Source of the DNA: Mugil cephalus
Taxonomy: Eukaryota; Chordata; Actinopteri; Mugiliformes; Mugilidae
Length of the DNA: 64,000 nucleotides
Direction of reading: 5' to 3'
NCBI RefSeq assembly: GCF_022458985.1
Contig: NC_061770.1
Location: 35,259,599 to 35,323,598, forward strand
Shown piece after piece: positions 56,514-64,000 of this stretch; the first letter of the stretch is position 1; each line of letters starts with the position of its first letter. Made by a program: the position numbers and the translations under genes. Under the pieces are notes generated by a model, which saw only the letters and a list, made by a program, of their open reading frames with translations, made no database searches and had not been told where the DNA came from.

Positions 56514-56660
56514 ACCCTAACCCTAAGACCACTCTAACCCTAAGACCACTCTAACCCTAAGACCACTCTAACCCTAAGACATCTCTAACCCTAAGACAAC
56601 TCTAACCCTAAGACATCTCTAACCCTAAGACAACTCTAACACTAACCCTAAGACCAAAAC
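56514..56660. repeat. telomere-like tandem repeat with 17-bp units
   Basis: Seven or more units of the form CTAACCCTAAGACCACT / CTAACCCTAAGACATCT, each with a CTAACCCTAA telomere-like core plus a spacer. The array is oriented like the one at 32652. Confidence 0.88.
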
Positions 56661-56854
56661 CCCGTCGGCAACCGCCACGTGATCCCTCGCACACAACCCT
56701 CTCACAAACACAGAGATTTACCACAGCTCATTGTGAAGACTTTTAAGTCACTCTTAGCGCATCCATGGCAACCACTTGTTGAAGCCTCACTGCTTGTTGC
56801 CAAGTGATGGGATGTACTGGACCAGAAAATCCTTCCATTGACACCCCCCACCCA

Positions 56855-57470
56855 ACCACCACCACCACCACCACCACCACCAACTCCCCCCCCCCACCCA
56901 CTCTCCAACCTACCCTCCCACGGAGCACAGCCAAAACAACCCCACCTAACACGCACGCTCCTCCAACTTCCGCCAGGGTTGCGGTTGGGAACTAGAAACC
57001 TTTCGACTGGCGCGACCACCTTAAACAAATCCACCTTTTGAAGAAGCGTCCTGTTCATTTTATCTGTGAACTCTTCTCTAATTCATGGACGTTATTTTTT
57101 AACCATCGTCACACACCCAAACGTCGGAGGAGTCTAAGAAGCTAAATACTTTCACCGATTCCCTTGCATCTGCTCTCCATTCTCACTCCTCCCTCCCTCC
57201 CTCCTCCACCTCCTCCTTTTGATCCGGTGCCCTCATCCTTTCTCCCCGTCCTGGCCCTCCCATCACCTCCCCTCACTGACCGATTAGCCGGTGAGGGGCT
57301 CTCCCTCCCTCCCTCCCTCCCACCATTTCCATGAGAAAGGCGACGGTCGGTGAAAGGGTTAAGCCTGAGAGGAGGACGAAGCTCTCTCCTCTCTCTTCTT
57401 CTTCTTCTCTACCCACCCACCCTCCCCTTCCAACCCCCCCTCACCCCCCCAAAAAAAAAAAAAAAAAAGC
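56855..57470. repeat. cluster of simple repeats: CAC, CCCTCC, TTC and poly(A)
   Basis: (CAC)n at 56855-56882, C-rich runs to 56960, CCCTCC/CTTCTT pyrimidine tracts at 57185-57420 and poly(A) at 57451-57468. The plus strand is pyrimidine-rich for most of 57.18-57.45 kb. No exon was supported. Confidence 0.75.
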
Positions 57471-58490
57471 AGCCCTAATTTTCTGCTCGGTGGGGGGGTG
57501 AGGAAAGCTGGGGAGAGGGAACAAAGACACCCGGGGGAGGAGCAGAGACTCCGGCTTTACTATGTGCACCTGCGGCCTGAAAAGGCGCGGACAATACGCC
57601 TCCGAAACGGCCAATTACGAACTCAGTTTTTTTTTTTTTTTTTTAGAGATGGAGGAAAGTGGAGTGAAAGGAAGGAGGAGGGGGAGAAGGAGAAAGTGAA
57701 TTTTAAAAGAGGGTAAAGATAGGCACTATAGAGCCCCCCTCCACCTCCTCCTCCTCCTCTTCTTCCTCCACACTAAACCCCATTCACCCTCCTCCGTCGC
57801 ATCTTCCCACCCCAGCAGGACACAAAGTTCACTTTTTAAAAATATAATGAATGGTACACAGCGAGTACAAGAAATACTTGAAATAATTCAACCGCACTGA
57901 GAGGGGGTTCTAATAAAAACGTGATTTTACTGCGATCAGATGCTCCCGTCCGACAGAAAAAACCTCATATTATAGAGTCGGGGAGGACATTATTATTCCT
58001 GCAGCTTTAGGCCCCGAGAAAGAGGGACTTAAGGGTCGTGGCGATTTAGGAGGGGGTGCGAATACACAAATAAACCCATTAAAGGGCTAAATTAAAACCT
58101 ATTTTTTTTTTTTTTTTTGGAAAGTCGACCAGTTTCCGTATCTGTGGGACTTCGTTAGCCAGGTTCGCCAGTTGATCGGGATGCCAAATGGTGCAGATCA
58201 ACTATATCTGTGACAGAGTCATCGTCTGGTGTCACTACGATGAACTTTTTCCATTTTAAATGTGTTATTTACTGGTGTATGTCACGTAAACCGAGAGCTG
58301 CCTTTAATATTTACGCTCCTGAATAATGAAATCAGCAAATAAACACGAGATTAGACCAAGATCGTGTGAATGTGTAATAATCCGGCCTCCATACTGTATA
58401 TGTGACCCCTATAATATATATCATGTTTTATAGCAAACAGCACACACTTACAATGCACCAATTATACTGGAAAAAAAAGTGGATTTGCAC
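57471..58490. other. low-repeat block between acox3 and sox19
   Basis: Apart from two T runs (57626-57644, 58101-58118) this kilobase contains no recognised repeat. It has patches of higher G+C and CpG (57535-57610, 57990-58060). It could contain sox19-associated regulatory sequence or a leader exon of an unseen transcript. No coding exon could be shown. Confidence 0.35.
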
Positions 58491-58491
58491 A

Positions 58492-58497
58492 TTTATT
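58492..58497 (-). terminator. candidate poly(A) signal, sox19
   Basis: AATAAA on the minus strand, the first found downstream of the sox19 stop. It implies a 3' UTR of about 1.5 kb. That interval carries many T runs on the sense strand (A runs at 58979-58999 and 59243-59264 on plus). Confidence 0.45.
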
Positions 58498-59770
58498 AAT
58501 ATTGTCTCGAATGCCATAACAAAGATTTTTAATTAAAAATGAATCAAGACTCTTAGTATAAGAGCCTAAAATATACACTATTTACATAAATGCTACTTAT
58601 AGTCACTCTAGTACACGGCAGCATTTACATACAAGGAGAAAAAAATCTAAAAATAAAAAATACATTTTCAGATACTTGGGTAGCAATGTAAACATTCACA
58701 CATCACTCGAATAGAACTGCCTCCTCCCTCCTCTTCTTTTTTTTTTTTCTTTTTTTTAAATAATAATAAGTCTAATTCCAGCAGATGTTTAGTTAGTAGT
58801 GGGTCTGAACAATCTACGACATTCATTATCAAGCTCCTGGAAATCCCAAAAGGACATTTTTTAAAGTTCCAGCTCTAGTAAAGAGTTGGTAAAACAGACA
58901 TAAAACAGCGCTGTCAGCCTGACGAGACAGAAAATAAAATAAAAAGCATGATTAGAAACACTGTTAATCGTATTTAAAAAAAAAAAAAAAAAAAAAAAAT
59001 ACAGTAGAATAACCTACAGGTTAAGTTGCTGGAAACGTAGAAAAAAGAGATGGAACTTTTTTCAGTTTTAATCTGGAATTTAACTTTTTATACATTCTCC
59101 ATTTCATTATGGGTGGTAATGATAGTAATAATAAAAAAAAAAATAATAACAATTTACAAAAATAAAATACACGTCTGGAAGGTTTTTATGTCCAGGGAGA
59201 AAAAGAAGAAGAAGACATAACTTACAAGTGTTTATCTTCTATTTAAAAAAAAAAAAAAAAAAAAAGTTAAAAAGAAGATTATTAAATTTCATTCACTTAA
59301 CAAATAATAATAATAATTAAAAAAAAAACTAAAGCAGCTGCTGCCTAGAGCAAAGTGACAACGGAGCCCTTCAGGATGAATCCCAACATGTACATTTAAA
59401 ACAAAAAGTCTCATCTAGACTAATCATAGCAAATAAAACCGAAACAAAAACAAAAAAAAACTGCGTCACAGCGTCTCCAGTGATTGACTGAAGTAAGACC
59501 AGATCAGAGCCAGTGTTTTCTGCTGATTGTCCAACTGGTGTCCCCCTCCCTCACCCTCCACCCTCCACCCTCCACCCTCCCCCCTCCCTCCGCGCCGTCC
59601 AATGGGAAGACGTAATAATAAACCATTACGAAAGAAATGGTTTCTTTTCTCCAAGAAACAAACGTCGACTAACGACTGGAGCGGTGTTTGTTTAAGGTGG
59701 ACGTCGGGGAGTCTTTTCAGGAGTCATAAAGATCAAAAACCATTTTCCTAATATGTACACAGGACACAGA

Positions 59771-59850
59771 ACCTTCACGTAGCTTCACGTAGCTTCACGT
59801 AGCTTCACGTAGCTTCATGTAGCTTCATGTAGCTTCACGTAGCTTCACAG
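59771..59850 (-). repeat. 10-nt tandem repeat in the sox19 3' UTR
   Basis: Eight contiguous 10-mers in exact register. On the sense (minus) strand the unit is ACGTGAAGCT, with two units reading ACATGAAGCT and one variant at each end. It begins about 145 nt after the stop codon. Confidence 0.9.
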
Positions 59851-59995
59851 CAGTCCTCCGGGGGTCGAGAGGTTGGTGGTGAATGAGAAGAACTCTTCAC
59901 ACATGTCCTGAATCCACCTCTCCAAGGTTTGGGGCTTTTAGCGCTGAACCTCCCCTCCCCTTAAAACCCCCCAAACCCCCCAAAAGACTCAGGTT

Positions 59996-62792
59996 CTAGA
60001 TGTGTGTGAGCGGGACCGTCCCGCTGAGGTAGTGCTGCTGGACGCTGGCGAAGCCCCTCTGCCCCGCCGAGGGGTCGGTGGCCTCCCCTCCCGGCCCGGG
60101 GATGTACATGCTGATCATGTCCCTGAGGTCGCCCTGCAGGGCCCCGCGGTGGTGGTTGGGCGTCCCCGTCGGAGGCGAGTGGGACACCGGCTCCGCCTTC
60201 ACCATGGACATGGTGACGGGGCTCGGCTGCTGGGGGCTGCTGCTGTAGGACATGGGGCTGTGGGGGCGGTGGAGAGGAGAGAAGAAGAAGAAGAAGAAGC
60301 AGACGGGAGGTGTTAAACCGGTCGTACAGGTGAGTGTGGAGTCACGTGGCGACAGGTTCTGATGGGTGACGCCCACCTAAAGGTTAACATTCCTTCTTAA
60401 ACCACAAACACAAGTCCAGGTGACTTCATTTGGTTTCGGATGCAAGGCGACCATTTTTATTTTCTGGCTTCACATTTTACTTTGGTTACAACCTATCCCA
60501 GATTCATTGGTTCTTTCATTAAAAAACATCAGGAGGAGCAAACAGGTCACTTTAAGAAGCTTCAAAGAGAAAGAAGCAAACGATCCCAGCACAATGGATT
60601 GGGATAAAATCAATATAAGTAAAAACAAAAAAATAAAAAGTTGAGTTTTTTTCTGAAAACCTGGAACTTAAGAAAGTTAAATCAGCTTAAGCTCAGGGCA
60701 CGAACTGATGTGACTCTGAAACTTTACAGGTGAAAATATGCCACCATTTGGGTTTAAATTGGTGGAAGCCATTACTCATGATCCCATATAGGTTCTGAAA
60801 TGACCCAAATTTGTCCGTTACACACTGCTAATATGTATATGATGACAAAGAGTGGAATATTAGGAGTTTTTTATTTCTCATTTAAATAATCCTGGATTCA
60901 GGCCCTGCTGTTCTTGTTGTTGTTGTTGTTGCTGCTGCTGTTCTTGTTGTTGCTGTTCCAACTCCCCTAGTGGTGGAGTTGGTGAACTGAACCAAACCAG
61001 AATAAGTCAATGCGTTTTAAAAAGGTTTGAACTATGAGCTGGAACCTTCATGCGGAGGCTTTGGTTCAAGATTTGACCAGTGATTCTCCATAAAACTGTT
61101 AAATGCAGCTAAAAGTAAAGCAGTAAAGGTCTGATTGATGATGGATGGATGATGGATGGATGGATGGATGGATGGATGGTCCCACAAACAAAGTTTTTGC
61201 AGTTTGGGAGAAAATTCGTCCCGTGGCAGGAGGCAAAACTCCCACGTAACCCAGGAAGAGGTGGTGGGTGGATGGGTGAGGAGGAGGAGGAGGTGGAGGA
61301 CAATAGTTTGGAAACGAATAGAGGACTGTGGACGGCTGGGAGACCACACACGGAGCATCCCTGCCTCCCTGACTGACTGCCCGCCGTGGCCACCACCACC
61401 ACCACCACCACCACCACCACCGCCACCGCCGCCATCGCCGTCCAGTCGTCCTGATCAACATTCCAGGCGAGGCCCGGCCCCGAGGAGGGCGTCACATGCA
61501 TAACAAGTAGGCAACAGACTGAACCCTGTTGTTCCGTCGAATGCAGAGGTTCTTCATTCGGGGGGACTGAATATACTCAATCTGAGAATGTCAAACTCAC
61601 TGAAGTCTCATTTTATCTGCTCTCAGACAGGGAGGAGGTGGAGGGGCGGATGGACGGGTTGGGGTAGGTGGGAGGGGGGTTACATTAGGCAAATTGCACA
61701 GAGGTGTATTTCAGATCATGTATTTATTCCTTTCTGAGTCCTAGATGTTTCTGCAGTCCATCAAATCAGACTTCTACTTCTAAAAGTTAAAAACTGACTT
61801 GTAAATCTATTGTTTTGGATTCTACACTGGTTTAGTTGAACATAATGAAACTTAATTAAAGAGTTTTACGCAAATAATATGTTTGATTCTTATTTCTCCA
61901 AAAGTTGACATAACTTGTATTTGAGATCTGTTTAGGCCTCTCTTTTAAAAGCTTCCTCCATAATAAATAAATAAATAAATAAAAAGTTGTTTCTATTAAC
62001 AATTATAAGAAAAGACAAAGTAAAATGACTCTGTGGTTACTGGGCAGAATTAAAAAACAAAACTCTGGAGGCAGATATATAAATAAAAAGTCTAATTGTG
62101 TGTTAGTTAACTTCGGACTCCGCTCACCTGTAAGAGTTGGCTCCGTTAATGTACGTCTGCGCCGCCGTCATCGCCGGCGGGTACTGGAGGGCGGAGAGGT
62201 CGTACCGGTGCAGCTGCTGCGTGTACCCGAGCGCCTCGCCCTGCATGCCGGCGTACCCTCCGGTGGGGCCCCAGCCGTAGTTCTCCATCCTCGGGTTGCC
62301 GCTCTGGCCCTGCGCCGCCGCCGCCGCCAGCAGGTTCCCCGCCGACAGGGGGTACTTCCCCACCTGTGCGTCCTTCTTCAGCAGGGGCTTCGTCTTGCGC
62401 CGGGGCTTGTACTTGTAGTCCGGGTACTCCTTCATGTGGACGGCGCGCAGCCGCTTGGCCTCGTCGATGAAGGGCCGCTTCTCCGCGTCGGTCAGGAGTT
62501 TCCACTCGGCTCCCAGCCGCTTGCTGATCTCGGAGTTGTGCATTTTGGGGTTCTCCTGAGCCATCTTGCGCCTCTGGCCCCTGGACCAGACCATGAACGC
62601 GTTCATGGGCCGCTTGACTTTATCCATGGGGTCGGTTCCCAGCGGGCACACCGTTTTGGAGGTCGGGTGAGACGTGCCGTTGCTGCCCATGCTCCCGGTC
62701 ATGTTGCCGGTCACCGGTGACATTCCCTGGGAGGTCTGGTGGGACGGGGGCTGGCCCGTGGGCTTCATCTCGTGCTCCATCATGCTGTACAT
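59996..62792 (-). CDS. sox19: SoxB1 transcription factor, Sox19 type (2 coding exons)
   Basis: HMG-box activator of the SoxB1 group. Fish Sox19 proteins act in the early embryo and neural plate, with Pou5f3 in zygotic genome activation. Coding exons on the minus strand are 62792-62128 and 60257-59996, joined TTACAG|GTGAG..CCCACAG|CCCC to give 308 residues. It starts [10 protein letters not shown]. The HMG box lies near residues 58-130 ([34 protein letters not shown]). A SoxB1 C-terminus follows, with [10 protein letters not shown] and the terminal GTVPLTHI. An intron after the group B homology region, short N-terminal similarity to Sox19, and lack of long Ala/Gly tracts distinguish it from intronless sox1, sox2 and sox3. 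Mammalian SOX15 is the likely orthologue and also has one intron. The a/b paralogue is not resolved. Confidence 0.9.
60905..61440. repeat. microsatellites in the sox19 intron
   Basis: (GTT/GCT)n at 60914-60957, (GGAT)n at 61141-61181 and (CCA)n leading into CGCCAC words at 61390-61440. Frames through them are by-products. The intron (60258-62127, 1.87 kb) shows no other coding content. Confidence 0.85.
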
Positions 62793-63250
62793 GTTTGGAC
62801 GGACGCGGGTGAAGTGGAGTTTGCTGGAGGAGTTAAAAGGCGGCGGAGCGGGCTGGGACGCAGTCAGTCTCGGCCAAGTCTCCGTACAGGTTGAACCGGG
62901 TGATCCGAATCAGGGCCTAATTACGCGGACACACCTCGGAAAATAAAGAGGCGGCAAAGAACAACCAGTTCTTCCAAAAGGTTCTTAAATTAGATGTGCG
63001 CTGTGTGAGCCATCAGTCTGCTCCGGTCCTGCTAGAAAGTTTTACAGATATTCAGAGTTGACGCAGCGGCTCCTTCTCTCCTCAGCTCCTCGGGACCACT
63101 GGATGTCACAGGGGCCGGCGCTCACTCTGAACCCAGCCGGGGTCCCTCAGAGTTCCCCTACCCTCGCTCAGTCGGGCGAGAACCAATGGGAAGGGGACAA
63201 AAAAAAGAAAAAAAAAGGAGAAAAAAAAACGCATTTGCAAATGAATAGAA
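62793..63250 (-). promoter_or_regulatory. sox19 upstream region with CCAAT and octamer motifs
   Basis: The upstream sequence has a CCAAT box (plus-strand CCAAT at 63183-63187) and a palindromic ATTTGCAAAT at 63233-63242, a POU-type octamer-like site about 440 bp from the ATG. No TATA box was clear. The transcription start was not located. Binding is inferred from motif only. Confidence 0.35.
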
Positions 63251-63283
63251 GGTGATCGAGACACTTGTTGATGACGGAGTTGG

Positions 63284-63332
63284 ACGGTGTGTGTGTGTGT
63301 GTGTGTGTGCGCGTGTGTGTGTGTCCGCGCGC
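63284..63332. repeat. (GT)n microsatellite with GC tail
   Basis: About 18 GT units with one CGCG interruption, followed by a CGCGCGCGC run. Both blocks are alternating purine-pyrimidine and could adopt Z-DNA. Confidence 0.9.
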
Positions 63333-63412
63333 GCAGGCCATCATTTAGTGACAAGATCGTTAAAACTAAAGTTAATATCCACGTGGTCTCATGAAGGTTC
63401 TCGAGTAAGGGG

Positions 63413-63560
63413 ACCCGACCAGACCAGACCAGACCAGACCTGACTTAACCCGAACCGAATCCAACAGAACCGAACCGAACCGAACCGACCAGACCTGACC
63501 TTATTAACCCGAACCGAACCGATTACGACTGGACTAAGCTCGAACCGAACCGAACCGATC
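63413..63560. repeat. pentanucleotide array (GACCA, then GAACC)
   Basis: A block of GACCA units is followed by CGAACCGAACC pentamers in two rounds (to 63490 and 63535-63560), with unique gaps between. Confidence 0.88.
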
Positions 63561-63639
63561 AGACTTCAGTGGGACTCGGTCGATCATGTTCGGTTTAGTT
63601 CGTCAACCATGAAAACAAAAACAGAGAGAGTGGGTGGGA

Positions 63640-64000
63640 CATGGGACATGTCTCCTCTCATCCTGTCCTATTGGTTTCTTGTCTCGTCTCATCGGGTCTT
63701 ATCATAACGTGTCCTATAGTGTCTCCTCTAATGTTGCCTCACCTATCTTTTCTTGTCTTGTCCTATCGTGTCTTTTCGTGTCCTGTCTTGTCTTTTTTTT
63801 GTCCTGTCCTGTCTTATCTTGTCCTTTCGTGTCTTTTCATATCCTGTCTTGTCTTGTTTGTCCTGTCCTATAGTGTATTTTTTTGTCCTATCGTGTCTTT
63901 TCGTGTCTTGCCTCATTTTTTCTTGTCCTTTTATGTCGTGTCTTGTCTTATCTTGTCTTTTTTTGTCCTGTCGTGTCTGTTCTTGTCCTATTGTGTCTTA
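63640..64000. repeat. degenerate pentanucleotide array (TGTCT / TGTCC / TATCG)
   Basis: It is built of TGTCC, TGTCT, TGTCG and TTATC pentamers and continues to the right edge of the window. It resembles the arrays at 3161 and 50504 in its block structure. Confidence 0.88.

Noticed and set aside
57498..57716. Coding exon reading YYVHLRPEKARTIRLRN
   Set aside because: It runs into a poly(T) tract, no splice partner was found, and there is no recognisable family.
61109..61503. Frames with poly-Pro/poly-Val near the sox19 intron as an extra exon
   Set aside because: They arise from (CCA)n and (GGAT)n microsatellites. The sox19 reading frame closes exactly without them.
62025..62720. 231-codon plus-strand frame over sox19 exon 1
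   Set aside because: Antisense shadow of a GC-rich exon. The minus strand encodes a clear HMG box.

Overview
The window is nuclear DNA from a ray-finned (teleost) fish. It holds four spliced protein-coding genes with long introns and GT-AG junctions. Three of them keep the order and orientation of human 4p16.1: sh3tc1 (+), htra3 (+) and acox3 (-). The fourth is a two-exon SoxB1 gene of the fish sox19 type (-). The many degenerate DNA transposons, SINE and LINE tails and large minisatellites are also typical of teleosts. The species cannot be told from the sequence.

Layout: 1-4053 is AT-rich flank with one Tc1-like transposon (1219-2759) and a TTTAG-type repeat. sh3tc1 covers 4054-22821 in 19 coding exons and encodes about 1320 residues (SH3 domain plus TPR repeats). 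Its second intron is mostly two minisatellites, of about 1.6 kb and 1.1 kb. 22822-29814 is intergenic and holds remnants of mobile elements. htra3 covers 29815-38562 in 10 coding exons and encodes about 467 residues (signal peptide, IGFBP and Kazal modules, trypsin-like protease, PDZ). It has one extra candidate cassette exon. Its third intron holds a 0.5-kb interstitial telomere-like array. acox3 covers 51734-40972 on the minus strand in 18 coding exons and encodes about 692 residues (peroxisomal branched-chain acyl-CoA oxidase). A probable non-coding first exon and ETS-type promoter lie near 54.3-54.42 kb. htra3 and acox3 converge tail to tail. 51.8-58.4 kb is largely empty of genes. sox19 occupies 62792-59996 on the minus strand as two coding exons (308 residues). 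Pentanucleotide repeats fill the right edge.

All four coding sequences were assembled by hand from splice sites. In each one the reading frame closes exactly from ATG to stop, and the predicted length is close to the human or zebrafish homologue. The genes do unrelated jobs: a vesicle-trafficking adaptor, a secreted protease, a peroxisomal oxidase and a neural/pluripotency transcription factor. The shared layout is conserved synteny, not an operon. I found no tRNA, rRNA or CRISPR locus. The least expected observations are an in-phase 48-nt cassette exon in htra3, a GC-AG intron in sh3tc1, a non-standard C-terminal PRL tripeptide on acox3, a 10-nt tandem motif in the sox19 3' UTR, three telomere-like arrays within 24 kb, and several families of nested miniature transposons.
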